The notes under the pieces were generated by a model that had not been told where the DNA came from, did no database searches, and saw nothing but the letters and a program-made list of their open reading frames with translations. The translations under genes and the position numbers were made by a program. DNA of 29,894 bases from an uncultured Clostridia bacterium (lineage in GTDB: Bacteria > Bacillota > Clostridia > Christensenellales > Aristaeellaceae), in assembly GCA_934643535.1 (NCBI GenBank), contig CAKUCE010000005.1, positions 1 through 29,894 of the forward strand, written 5' to 3'. Shown here one piece after another: positions 7,678 through 15,019 of this stretch (the stretch's first letter is position 1; each line of letters starts with the position of its first letter).

Positions 7678-8546
7678 CAATACTGCACCTCCTTCTTGGA
7701 GAAATACCGGTTCATCACGTTGGAAATAATCATGATGAAGATAAAGGTGAACACGCCGATAGCCGCGGAATAGCCGGCCTTTTCAGCGGAGAAATAACGG
7801 TTGGTAATGTAGGTGGCCAGCGAATGGGAGGAGAAACCGGGGCCGCCGTTGGTCAGGGCCACGATCACGTCGTACAGCTTGAGGCTGCCGATCAGGTTGG
7901 TGACGACGCTGGTCTGGATGGAGGGCATCAGCAGCGGGAGGGTGATATGGACGAAACGCTGCCAGCCGGTCACGCCGTCCACAGCCGCAGCTTCGTAATA
8001 AGCGGTGGGAATGTTCTGCAAACCGGCCAGGTACATGACCATGCTGTTGCCCACGTACTGCCAGGAGTTGACCAGAGTAATGAAAAAGACGGAATAGAAG
8101 GGACTGGCCAGCCAGTCTTTTGGCTCCATGCCAACCACGGACAGGATGTCGTTCAGAATACCGCGGTTATACGTCAGGAAGAAATACATGATGTAACCCA
8201 TCACCACGCCCGCGATCATGATGGGCATGTAAACGATGGTACGGACCACGCCGTTGCCGCGGAAACGGGTGTTGACCAGCAGGGCAAGCGCCAGGCCGAA
8301 AACATTCTGCAGCACGGTGCAGCAGACGCCGTAAATCAGGGTGTTGCGCAGGGACAGGCCGAAATTGGCGTCCTTGAACATGGAAATATAGTTGGAAAAA
8401 CCGATGTAGGTTTTTACCTTCCCGTAGCCGTTCCAGCGCATCAGAGAAATCTGCACCGTCTGGATAAAGGGCCAGGCGACAAAAAACAGCATGATGGCAA
8501 GGGCGGGCAGGTAGAACCAGTTCATCTGCCGGTAACGGCTTTTCAT
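7677..8546 (-). CDS. CUT1 sugar ABC transporter permease (MalF/UgpA type)
   Basis: The 289-residue protein is the partner of the downstream permease. It opens with MKSRYRQMNWFYLPALAIML, has about six membrane segments, carries the EAA loop YYEAAAVDGVTGWQRFVHITLPLL near residue 200, and shows the MalF-type TNGGPGFSSHSLATYI motif before the last helix. ATG 8546 has GGAG about 10 bases upstream; a GTG two codons earlier is possible. It follows the binding-protein gene after a 95-base gap that contains a strong hairpin. Confidence 0.92.
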   Translation of the reverse strand: MKSRYRQMNWFYLPALAIMLFFVAWPFIQTVQISLMRWNGYGKVKTYIGFSNYISMFKDANFGLSLRNTLIYGVCCTVLQNVFGLALALLVNTRFRGNGVVRTIVYMPIMIAGVVMGYIMYFFLTYNRGILNDILSVVGMEPKDWLASPFYSVFFITLVNSWQYVGNSMVMYLAGLQNIPTAYYEAAAVDGVTGWQRFVHITLPLLMPSIQTSVVTNLIGSLKLYDVIVALTNGGPGFSSHSLATYITNRYFSAEKAGYSAAIGVFTFIFIMIISNVMNRYFSKKEVQY

Positions 8547-8592
8547 TGGCACATCACTCCAAACTGGACGAATTCAGACGAGAGAAAGAAGG

Positions 8593-8626
8593 AGGGCGGA
8601 ACCCTGCCGAAGCGAGGTTCCGCCCT
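8593..8626 (-). promoter_or_regulatory. Perfect 11-bp stem-loop between binding protein and permease genes
   Basis: The arms 8593-8603 (agggcggaacc) and 8616-8626 (ggttccgccct) are perfectly complementary around a 12-base loop. The minus strand continues with CCTTCTTTCTCT, a pyrimidine run but not a clean T-tract, so it may be a partial terminator or an mRNA 3'-end stabiliser. Either would give more binding protein than permease. The first transporter operon has the equivalent at 2500-2531. Confidence 0.65.
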
Positions 8627-8641
8627 GGAAAGGATTCAGGA

Positions 8642-9898
8642 TCAGTTGCCGTCGGCCTCGAGCTTCTCCAGGTAAGCGGTCTTGCAGTAATCCACAGCAG
8701 CGGCCACACCCTTTTCGGTGGGATCCATCACGACCATGGTGATGGTCTCGCCCATGGTGCCCCACATGCCGTTGGGGAAGTACTGACGGTCGAACAGGTT
8801 GGTGTATTCCACCACGTCGGCAAAGTCGGTCTGAGCCTTGCGGAACGCGTCGATGGCATAGTCGCCTTCCACGGTCACATCAGCGTAACCGGGCAGAGCG
8901 CCCAGCTGACGGCACATCTTTTCCACATTCTCAGGACGAGAGCAGAACTCCACGTACTTGGCGGCAGCTTCGTACTTTTCGGTGTCCTTGTTGATGCCCA
9001 GGCAGTAGTTTTCACCGGACATGAAGGCCATGCCTTCGCCGGAGTAGGAAGGATAGGGCATGAAGCCCAGGTTCGCGCCGGGCACATATTCGCGGGCCCA
9101 GGTGATGTTCTGAGCGTGACGCCAGAGGAAGCCGCAGTCGCCGGCGCCGATGGCGGTGCACTGAGCAACGGTATCAGCGGTGGTGAAGTCGGTGTTGATG
9201 TAGCCCTGGTTGACCATGTAGGCCACTTCGTTCATCACGGCCACGCCGTAGGTTTCCCAGTCGAAGGAACCGTCCAGCAGAGCGGCGCCCTGATCGAACT
9301 TGTTGCCCTTGGCGGTCAGCATGGCGGAAGCGATGGCCGCGAAGAAACCGGCAGCGTTGCCGCTTTCCTTGCCGCCCACGTACACGGGAACCTTGCCGGT
9401 CGCCTTGATCTTTTCACAGGCATCATAGAAATCCTGCAGGGAGTGGATCTTGGTAGCGTCCACACCGGCGGCTTCCAGCACGTCGATATTGTAGATGCAG
9501 CCGCCCATGGACAGCGTCATGTTGCTGGCATAGATATTTCCGTCAGCGCCGGTCACGATGGCGGCGGCGGAAGGATCCATCCGGGCGATGAACGCTTCGT
9601 TGTTCAGGGGAGCCAGATAATCGGAATAGCGCTTCACAGCCCATCCGTGGGTTTCCCACACGTCCGGCAGGTCGCCGCTGCCCATGCGGGTCTTCATAAC
9701 GTTTTCATACTCGGAGCCGGGAGCGATGATCTCGACTTCGATGCCGGTTTCCGCGGTGAACGCTTCGGCGATTTCGGTCAGTACAGCCAGGTTGGTGTCG
9801 GTGTAGGTGGTTTCGACTTCGATGGACTCGGCGGCAAACGCGCTCACGCAGCCGAGGATCAAGGTCAGTGCCAAGAGGGTAGCCAGGATTTTCTTCAT
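8642..9898 (-). CDS. Extracellular sugar-binding protein of the second CUT1 transporter
   Basis: The 418-residue product has a signal peptide (MKKILATLLALTLILG) and family-1 solute-binding features: LTEIAEAFTAETGIEVEI near the N-terminus, MGSGDLPDVWETHGWA around residue 80, and FMSGENYCLGINKDTEKYEAAAKYVEF in the C-lobe. The start is ATG 9898, preceded by AAAGGAGG; an in-frame extension to 10003 lacks a ribosome binding site. The cysteine in LILGCVSA could be a lipobox, but AFAA just after is also a good signal peptidase I site, so the anchor is ambiguous. It is first in the operon with two permeases and probably activator-controlled. The ligand is unknown. Confidence 0.92.
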   Translation of the reverse strand: MKKILATLLALTLILGCVSAFAAESIEVETTYTDTNLAVLTEIAEAFTAETGIEVEIIAPGSEYENVMKTRMGSGDLPDVWETHGWAVKRYSDYLAPLNNEAFIARMDPSAAAIVTGADGNIYASNMTLSMGGCIYNIDVLEAAGVDATKIHSLQDFYDACEKIKATGKVPVYVGGKESGNAAGFFAAIASAMLTAKGNKFDQGAALLDGSFDWETYGVAVMNEVAYMVNQGYINTDFTTADTVAQCTAIGAGDCGFLWRHAQNITWAREYVPGANLGFMPYPSYSGEGMAFMSGENYCLGINKDTEKYEAAAKYVEFCSRPENVEKMCRQLGALPGYADVTVEGDYAIDAFRKAQTDFADVVEYTNLFDRQYFPNGMWGTMGETITMVVMDPTEKGVAAAVDYCKTAYLEKLEADGN

Positions 9899-9927
9899 GA
9901 GAGAAAACCTCCTTTTGAATTTATAGC

Positions 9928-9945
9928 AAGTCTCCTTGGAGACTT
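9928..9945 (-). promoter_or_regulatory. Inverted repeat in the binding-protein leader
   Basis: The sequence aagtctcc tt ggagactt has 8-base perfect arms. It lies 30-47 bases before the start codon in the untranslated leader, clear of the AAAGGAGG site. It could be an operator or a 5' stabilising hairpin. Confidence 0.4.
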
Positions 9946-10009
9946 TCCTAACGATAGAATAAAGGTGCTTATGGCATGCAATTTGCCAGAACGAACATAT
10001 CACGGAATT

Positions 10010-10067
10010 AGTATATATGAAAAATCACGAATTTCATATCCGTCAAATAAACGAATTTATAGTCCGT
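10010..10067 (-). promoter_or_regulatory. Probable activator-dependent promoter of the second transporter with direct repeats
   Basis: On the minus strand TATACT (10015-10010) forms a good -10 box, but the -35 position has no match to TTGACA. Two direct repeats, acgaatttcatatccgt (10027-10043) and acgaatttatagtccgt (10051-10067), are spaced 24 bases apart, and the nearer one covers the -35 position. This layout is typical of AraC-family activation. The regulator is not identified. Confidence 0.5.
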
Positions 10068-10071
10068 TTTC

Positions 10072-11061
10072 TCACTCTGCCGGAACGGTCAGCACCACTT
10101 TGCCCGCGCTGCGGCCGCTCTGCAGAAGCTCGTGGGCCTCCTCGGCGGCGGTAATGGGCAGCACCTTCCACACGGTGGGACGCAGCTCGCCGCTTTCGAT
10201 CTTCGGCCACACATCCCGCACCAGTGAACGGAGCAGCTCCGCCTTGAAGGCGGGCGTGCGGGCCCGCAGCGTGCTTCCGATCAGCCGGATGTTGCGCACG
10301 TACAGATTTTTCAGATTGACCTCGGTCACGTCTCCCGCCAGCGTGGCGATCATGATCCAGCGGCCCCAGCGCTGCAGATACGGCAGACATTCGCCCATGT
10401 TCCGACCGCCCAGACAGTCGATGGTCAGATCCACGGGATGACCGGCGTCCAGCTCTTCCCTGAGCACCTCCGCGATATTTTCCTTGGGCGAGATCACGAC
10501 CCGGTCGGCGTGCAGATGTTCGATCTCCTTCGCTTTTTCTTCGCTGAGTACCGTGGTGATCACCCTGGCCCCAAAGGCCTTTGCCATGGGAATGACCACG
10601 CTTGCCAGTCCGCTGGCGCCCGCGTGCATCAGCAGGATGTTTCCGCTTTTCAGACCGCCTTCGATAAACAGGTTCAGATAGGCGGTGCAGAAAGCCTCGG
10701 GCATGGCCGCGGCCTCCTCCAGCGTGCAGCCCTTGGGCACCGGCAGCAGCATATCGTAGCGCACCGCCGCGTACTGGGCGTAGCCGCCGCCTCCCAGCAG
10801 CGCGCAGACCTGGTCGCCTACCCGGAAGGAGCCTTTTTCCGCCGCTTCCTCGCCCAGCGCTTCCACCACGCCCGCGATTTCCAGACCCATCCACTCCGGG
10901 CATCCGGGAGGCGGCGGATAATCGCCCGCCCGCTGCATCAGATCCGCCCGATTCACCGCCGCGGCATGGATCTTCACCAGCACTTCGTCCGGCCTGATCT
11001 GGGGATCGGGAACGTTGTCCCAGCGCAGGGACTGATCGTCGTTGACAAGAATCGCTTTCAC
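10072..11061 (-). CDS. NAD(P)H:quinone oxidoreductase-like protein, zinc-free MDR family (PIG3-like)
   Basis: This 329-residue cytoplasmic enzyme belongs to the medium-chain dehydrogenase/reductase superfamily. The N-terminal GroES-like half has PDEVLVKIHAAAVNRADLMQR and PEWMGLEIAGVVEALG, with no catalytic or structural zinc cysteines, as in quinone oxidoreductases. The Rossmann half holds the cofactor site LMHAGASGLASVVIPMAKAF at about residues 145-165, and ARTPAFKAELLRSLVRDVWP matches PIG3-type enzymes. Members reduce quinones or enones with NADPH. Its ATG overlaps the stop of the upstream Gfo/Idh/MocA gene by 4 bases, so it belongs to that catabolic operon, where it could reduce an unsaturated intermediate. 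That role is inferred from context. The start is well fixed by the overlap. Confidence 0.85.
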   Translation of the reverse strand: MKAILVNDDQSLRWDNVPDPQIRPDEVLVKIHAAAVNRADLMQRAGDYPPPPGCPEWMGLEIAGVVEALGEEAAEKGSFRVGDQVCALLGGGGYAQYAAVRYDMLLPVPKGCTLEEAAAMPEAFCTAYLNLFIEGGLKSGNILLMHAGASGLASVVIPMAKAFGARVITTVLSEEKAKEIEHLHADRVVISPKENIAEVLREELDAGHPVDLTIDCLGGRNMGECLPYLQRWGRWIMIATLAGDVTEVNLKNLYVRNIRLIGSTLRARTPAFKAELLRSLVRDVWPKIESGELRPTVWKVLPITAAEEAHELLQSGRSAGKVVLTVPAE

Positions 11062-12098
11062 AGGATGATCTTCTCCTTTATATCTACAGGATAGCCGCAG
11101 GCCGCCAGCGTTACGTTCTGGAGCAGGGCTTCATATTCGTAGGAATAGGGGTTTTCCTTCTCGCCGCGAACCATGGCGGCAAAGTCCATCAGCAGCCCGT
11201 CATGCCGGTTCCGCATGGGTTCGGCCCGGCAGCTTTCGTACATATCGGCATACAGGGCGTGCTTCGTCAGGGAGGGAAGGGACAGCTTCATGGGGGACAT
11301 GTCCTCAAAATGATTGGTTTCCAGCGGCTTGATCTCAATGCTGCCCCTGTCGCCGCAGACGACCAGCTGGCGGCGGCCGAAGCCGTTGACCTCAAAGGAG
11401 GACACCCGCACGGTGGAAACGCCCTTCGGGTATTCCATGACGGCAAAATCATGATCGTTGACAGCAATGCCGTCCAGACCCGTCTGCTTCAGAAAGGGAA
11501 CCACCCGGTCCGGAACGCCCTGAAACAGCAGCACCAGATCCACCATATGGCAGCCGAAGGTATGCATGGTGCCGCCGGGGAAACGGGCCAGCCATTCCCG
11601 GATCCAGCGGGGATGCTCGGTGCTCATCACCGCATCCACCTGAAGGATCTCGCCCAGACGGCCCTCCCGCACCCATTCCAGCGCTTTTTTTACCGCCGGA
11701 TTGTACCGGTACATATAGGCCATCTGCACGGTCAGCCCCTTATGCTTGGCGGTGGACAGCAGCCTCCGGAATGCGGGAACGTCGTCGCCGCCCGGCTTGT
11801 CCATGTGAACATGCAGCCCGGCGTCCAGACAGATCTGGGCGTACCTGGGCATCAGCCAGTCGTCGGTTTCGATCAGCGCCGCATCCACCCCGGCGTTCAG
11901 GGCCTGCTCCAGCGTCATCCGGGGAATATCCGGATACATGGCCTTTCCCTCCGCCATGCAGGGGGTATGGGGATCTTCCTCCTCCGGAGCCACAATGCAT
12001 ACGGGCTCAAACACCTCGGGCCGGGCCATGACGCAGTCCAGCTTCTGATGACTGTGCATATGCCCCAAACCTACGTGGGCGATACGGATCCGTTTCAT
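11058..12098 (-). CDS. Gfo/Idh/MocA-family NAD(P)-dependent oxidoreductase
   Basis: The 346-residue protein oxidises or reduces a sugar, inositol or sugar-acid hydroxyl with a nicotinamide cofactor. The Rossmann fold opens with RIAHVGLGHMHSH; the variant of the family EKP motif is HMDKPGGDD near residue 120, placing the usual lysine. The substrate domain has MAYMYRYNPAVKKALEWV and the family GGTMHTFGCHMVDLVLLF, whose histidine and aspartate are the expected catalytic positions. Its ATG overlaps the stop of the alcohol dehydrogenase remnant upstream and its TGA overlaps the next gene, so the three were built as one operon. The substrate cannot be predicted. Confidence 0.9.
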   Translation of the reverse strand: MKRIRIAHVGLGHMHSHQKLDCVMARPEVFEPVCIVAPEEEDPHTPCMAEGKAMYPDIPRMTLEQALNAGVDAALIETDDWLMPRYAQICLDAGLHVHMDKPGGDDVPAFRRLLSTAKHKGLTVQMAYMYRYNPAVKKALEWVREGRLGEILQVDAVMSTEHPRWIREWLARFPGGTMHTFGCHMVDLVLLFQGVPDRVVPFLKQTGLDGIAVNDHDFAVMEYPKGVSTVRVSSFEVNGFGRRQLVVCGDRGSIEIKPLETNHFEDMSPMKLSLPSLTKHALYADMYESCRAEPMRNRHDGLLMDFAAMVRGEKENPYSYEYEALLQNVTLAACGYPVDIKEKIIL

Positions 12099-12305
12099 GG
12101 CCGCTCTCCTCCCAGCTTCGTCCAGTCAAACAGTACGCCGATGGGGAAAGGCCCGAATCCGTCAGTCGGAAAACGCTGCCTTCTTCCATCACGTTGTAGC
12201 GGTTGTGCTTGCCGAAGTGACAGATCACCCGGTCGCCGGGGGCAGCTCCTTCTCCTGCAGCGCCGCGACGCCCGGCTTCAAAAACAGAACGCTTTGGTTC
12301 TTCAT
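12095..12305 (-). pseudogene. Alcohol dehydrogenase-family gene reduced to three fragments by internal deletions
   Basis: A consensus GGAGG and ATG at 12305 start a frame MKNQSVLFLKPGVAALQEKE, typical of zinc-type polyol/alcohol dehydrogenases, but it stops after 26 codons. A second frame then reads GDRVICHFGKHNRYNVMEE with VFRL, matching the usual GDRVVCFGKHAEYNVV-like region about 90 residues further on in the family. A third frame ends as FPIGVLFDWTKLGGERP, like the family C-terminus, and its TGA overlaps the ATG of the following gene. The promoter, start, stop and overlap survive while most of the middle is gone. An intact gene would be about 1 kb; here only about 210 bases remain. Family level is inferred from motifs. 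Confidence 0.65.
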
Positions 12306-12318
12306 CGTTTTTCCTCCT

Positions 12319-12366
12319 GCTTTTTGTCCATGCCTGCATTGTAACGTGGCGGACAAAAAGCGTCGA
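12319..12366 (-). promoter_or_regulatory. Promoter of the oxidoreductase operon with an 11-bp inverted-repeat operator
   Basis: On the minus strand TCGACG (12366-12361) and TACAAT (12343-12338) are 17 bases apart. The perfect inverted repeat gctttttgtcc (12319-12329) / ggacaaaaagc (12351-12361) brackets the -10 box with a 21-base gap. A protein dimer bound here would block RNA polymerase. The right arm sits in the motif tggcggacaaa, also found at 3875-3885. Confidence 0.55.
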
Positions 12367-12430
12367 GAGAGGATTTTCCGGCGTCGGGGCACAATTCTCC
12401 AAAAATGAGAGAAAGGCGACGGGCACGCGG

Positions 12431-12797
12431 CTGTGAACGTTTGCTTAAGCAGCTTTATCAAACCATTTTTTGGCCGGATGCGCAATTCCATCAAGCGCTG
12501 AAAGAGGGTACTTTTCCGCTGGCCGCTTTCGCTTTTCCTTTTCTGGCAAGGCTGCGCTTTCTTTGCGCTCATAGAAAATACGCTTTGTCCTTAAGAATAT
12601 TTTATCATCGGGTTTTCCCTGCCTGCAATGGCATATCCTGCGGAGGGGCATGGAAATAATTGCTGACTTTTCTGCGGATGTGTAGAATCGTACCCCCAAA
12701 GGAAAGAAACGGATATTGCGGGAGAAACGCTTTGGGCGCTATAATCAGGCCATGCAGCATACGCAGCGCAGGCCGTGTTCAGACGGAGGAAAAGAAC
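12431..12797 (+). promoter_or_regulatory. Intergenic region with the promoter of the SDR/AraC chimera
   Basis: This region separates two divergent transcription units. On the plus strand TTGCGG (12716-12721) and TATAAT (12740-12745), 18 bases apart, form a good SigA-type promoter. Transcription would start about 45 bases before the ATG at 12798. No gene or other convincing structure is visible in the rest. Confidence 0.55.
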
Positions 12798-13394
12798 ATG
12801 GGGATCTTTACGGAAAAAACGGCGCTGGTCACCGGCGGCGCGGGCGTCATCGGTTCTCAGATCGTAACGATGCTTTATCAGGAAGGGGCCAATGTGGTCT
12901 TCTGCGACTGGAACGAGGAAGCGGGCGCACGTCTTACGGAAAAGCTGGAGGGCGATCCGAAGCGCCTTGTGTTTCTGCCCTGCGACGTATGCCGTTCCGA
13001 GGAAGCCCGCCGGGTAACAGACGCGGCGGTGGAGCGCTTCGGGCGGCTGGACTTTCTGGTGACGGTCGCCGGGGGAAGCACCCGTGCCAACGGCCGCTGT
13101 TTCTATAAGCAGGCCGACCGCATTTCCAACGCGGAGCTGGCGGAGCGCTGCTTTCTCAGCCCTTCCGCCTTTTACAGCGCCTTCAAGCAGGCCACGGGCT
13201 GTACGCCGGTGGAATATAAAAACCGGCTGAAGGTCCGCATGGCCATGGAGCTTCTGATGAATACCAGCGAAAGTCTGGAATGCATCTGCCGCCGGACCGG
13301 TTTCAGCTCTCCGGCGTATCTGCGCCGGGTCATGTACCGGTATACCGGTCGGAAACCCCATGAGATCCGTCAGGGCCGGGGCGCGCTTTGCTGA
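12798..13394 (+). pseudogene. Deletion chimera: SDR N-terminus joined in frame to the DNA-binding end of an AraC regulator
   Basis: GGAGG lies 8 bases before ATG 12798. Residues 1-105 are the Rossmann half of a short-chain dehydrogenase: TALVTGGAGVIGSQIV cofactor loop, CDW after strand two, LPCDV, and DFLVTVAGGSTR. The SDR catalytic Tyr-x-x-x-Lys half is absent. From about residue 107 the frame continues as two AraC helix-turn-helix units (ISNAELAERCFLSPSAFYSA and CICRRTGFSSPAYLRRVMYR) and stops at residue 198. The tail resembles the regulator at 15020-15841 (both share SPVEYKNR and SSPAY.RRV). The join is near 13113. A simple deletion between a dehydrogenase and a co-oriented regulator explains it. 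Neither enzymatic activity nor ligand sensing should survive, but the DNA-binding part might. An assembly error is the main alternative. Confidence 0.75.
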
Positions 13395-13438
13395 GGTCAG
13401 CAAAAAAGTGCCCCTCTAAAGCGATTAAGGCCATTGCA

Positions 13439-13488
13439 TCCCTCCCGGGAAAGAATTATGCTTAAAGCACATTCTGACCCGGGAGGGA
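13439..13488 (+). promoter_or_regulatory. Long hairpin that includes the ribosome binding site of the SDR gene
   Basis: The arms ccctcccggg (13440-13449) and cccgggaggg (13478-13487) are perfect complements, with one further T-A pair outside. Inside them agaat/attct and tgc/gca extend the helix towards a small apical loop. The right arm contains GGGAGGG, the ribosome binding site, 6 bases before ATG 13494. When folded it would hide the site from ribosomes. Confidence 0.65.
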
Positions 13489-13493
13489 ATTTT

Positions 13494-14213
13494 ATGCGTT
13501 TTGAAAACAAATGCGCCATCGTTACCGGCGCAGGCAGAGGCATCGGCCGGGCGGCGGCCCTGCTCTTTGCCAGAGAAGGGGCCAAGCTGGTAGCCGCCGA
13601 CATCAACGGGGAAGGGCTAAAGGAACTGGAACAGGAGCTGAAGGCGGCCGGCGCCGAATACCGGCTGGCCGTGTGCGACATCAGCGACGAGGAGACGGCC
13701 CGCAGGCTGGGCCGGGAGGCGATCGAAGCCTTTGGCAAGGTGGATATTCTGGTCAATAACGCCGGCATTTACCGGGATCAGTTAAAACCCTTCGTGGAAC
13801 AGAGCAGCCAGCTCTGGCGAAGGAAAATGGAAATCAATGTGCTGGGCATGATGTATCTGACGCAGGAAGTGCTGCCCCAGATGATCGAGCGCCGCTATGG
13901 AAAAATTGTCAACGTCGCTTCCGTGGCAGGGGTTTACGGCCTCCGGAACATGGTGGATTATTCCGCTACCAAGGGCGCGCAGATCTCCTTTTCGCAGGCG
14001 CTGGCCAAGGAAGTGGGCCCTTACGAAATCAACGTGAACGCCGTATCCCCCGGCAATATCAACACGTACGCCGAGTCGCCCCAGCTGTCCTATTTCGGCC
14101 GCTCGGGAACCTCGGAGGAATGCGCGGAGGTCATCGCGTTTCTGGCCAGCGACGCAGCCCATTATGTATCCGGCCAGAACTACGTCGTAGACGGCTGCCG
14201 CAAAACGCTGTAA
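13494..14213 (+). CDS. Short-chain dehydrogenase/reductase (FabG-like SDR)
   Basis: This 239-residue classical SDR catalyses NAD(P)-linked oxidation or reduction of a hydroxyl or ketone. It shows the cofactor loop VTGAGRGIGRAAAL, the acidic AADIN after strand two (suggesting NAD preference), NNAG at about residue 88, a catalytic serine in VNVASVAG, and the active-site YSATKG. It ends with NYVVDGC instead of the usual VDGG. ATG 13494 is chosen because GGGAGGG precedes it by 6 bases; an upstream in-frame ATG at 13458 lies within the hairpin. The dehydroquinase-like gene follows after 14 bases, so the two act together, probably in catabolism of a hydroxylated ring or sugar acid. The reaction direction and substrate are unknown. 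Confidence 0.9.
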   Translation: MRFENKCAIVTGAGRGIGRAAALLFAREGAKLVAADINGEGLKELEQELKAAGAEYRLAVCDISDEETARRLGREAIEAFGKVDILVNNAGIYRDQLKPFVEQSSQLWRRKMEINVLGMMYLTQEVLPQMIERRYGKIVNVASVAGVYGLRNMVDYSATKGAQISFSQALAKEVGPYEINVNAVSPGNINTYAESPQLSYFGRSGTSEECAEVIAFLASDAAHYVSGQNYVVDGCRKTL

Positions 14214-14227
14214 GGAGGAAGACTTCG

Positions 14228-15016
14228 ATGAGGCCCTCTTATACCCGTTCTTTTCTGGAAACCGGAAAGCCGCTGCTGGCGGTGATGATTGAAAACACCA
14301 CCGAACGGGGCTGCCTTTCGGATATGCGCATCGCGGAACACGACGGCGCGGACGCTTTCGCCATTGATTACGCCATGATCGACCCCGCCTGCCGGGAAGA
14401 AGAAGCCATGAAGCGGATCATCCGCTCCACGGGGCTGCCGGTGCTTCTGTACACCTATCGCAACTATCATCTGGAAAACGCTACGGACGAGGAGCGGGCC
14501 GAGCTGCAGCTCCGGGCGGCCCGGATGGGGGCGGCCTGCTGCGACGTGATGGGAGATCTGTTCTGCCCGTCGGAACGGCAGCTCACCAACGATCCCACGG
14601 CCGTGCGGAAGCAGAAGCGGCTGATCGAAGAAATCCATCAGGCAGGAGCGGAGGCGATGATGTCCTCGCACCTGAGCGAACCGGTCGGCGCTCAGTACGT
14701 TCTGGATCACATGTCGCGCATGGTGGACCGGGGCGCGGACGTGGCCAAGCTGGTGGCTCAGGCCAACACCCCCCGGGAGCTTGCCGCCGCCATGGAAACG
14801 GCCTGCGTGCTGCAGGAGCGTCTCCCCGTGCCCTTCGTTTTCCTGTGCAGCGGCAAATATGGACCGCTGCAGCGGTATGGCACGGTCATGCTGGGCGGAC
14901 TGCTGACCTTCAGCGTGCCCCGCTATACGGAACGGGTGCTGGGCGTACAGCCGCTGACCTGCGACGCCCGCCGCACGATGGACGAGCTGCTGCGCCGGAC
15001 GGTTTATCCGGACTGA
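14228..15016 (+). CDS. Type I 3-dehydroquinate dehydratase-like TIM-barrel protein
   Basis: The 262-residue product aligns in pattern with AroD, which dehydrates 3-dehydroquinate through a lysine Schiff base. Visible equivalents are LLYTYRN (AroD LFTFRT strand), SSHLSEP (AroD SYHDF, keeping the catalytic histidine), ADVAKLVAQANTPREL (AroD ADIVKIAV, keeping the Schiff-base lysine) and LCSGKYGPLQRYGTVMLGGLLTF (the phosphate- or carboxylate-binding end). The early arginine of the AroD ELRxD motif is replaced in FAIDYAMID, so the substrate may differ. AAGGAGG precedes ATG 14228, 14 bases after the SDR stop. Next to transporters and dehydrogenases it is more likely catabolic (quinate-, shikimate- or related-acid breakdown) than part of shikimate biosynthesis. 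Substrate assignment is inference. Confidence 0.7.
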   Translation: MRPSYTRSFLETGKPLLAVMIENTTERGCLSDMRIAEHDGADAFAIDYAMIDPACREEEAMKRIIRSTGLPVLLYTYRNYHLENATDEERAELQLRAARMGAACCDVMGDLFCPSERQLTNDPTAVRKQKRLIEEIHQAGAEAMMSSHLSEPVGAQYVLDHMSRMVDRGADVAKLVAQANTPRELAAAMETACVLQERLPVPFVFLCSGKYGPLQRYGTVMLGGLLTFSVPRYTERVLGVQPLTCDARRTMDELLRRTVYPD

Positions 15017-15019
15017 GGC

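Noticed and set aside
9899..10003. N-terminal extension of the second binding protein to position 10003
   Set aside because: The extension has no ribosome binding site and would bury the signal peptide; AAAGGAGG precedes the internal ATG at 9898.
9899..10071. Riboswitch in the leader of the second binding protein
   Set aside because: Only one short hairpin is visible and no known aptamer pattern; the direct repeats at the promoter explain regulation better.
8546..10441. 631-codon plus-strand open frame
   Set aside because: It is antisense to the second binding protein and parts of flanking genes, with no domain pattern and a composition typical of shadow frames.
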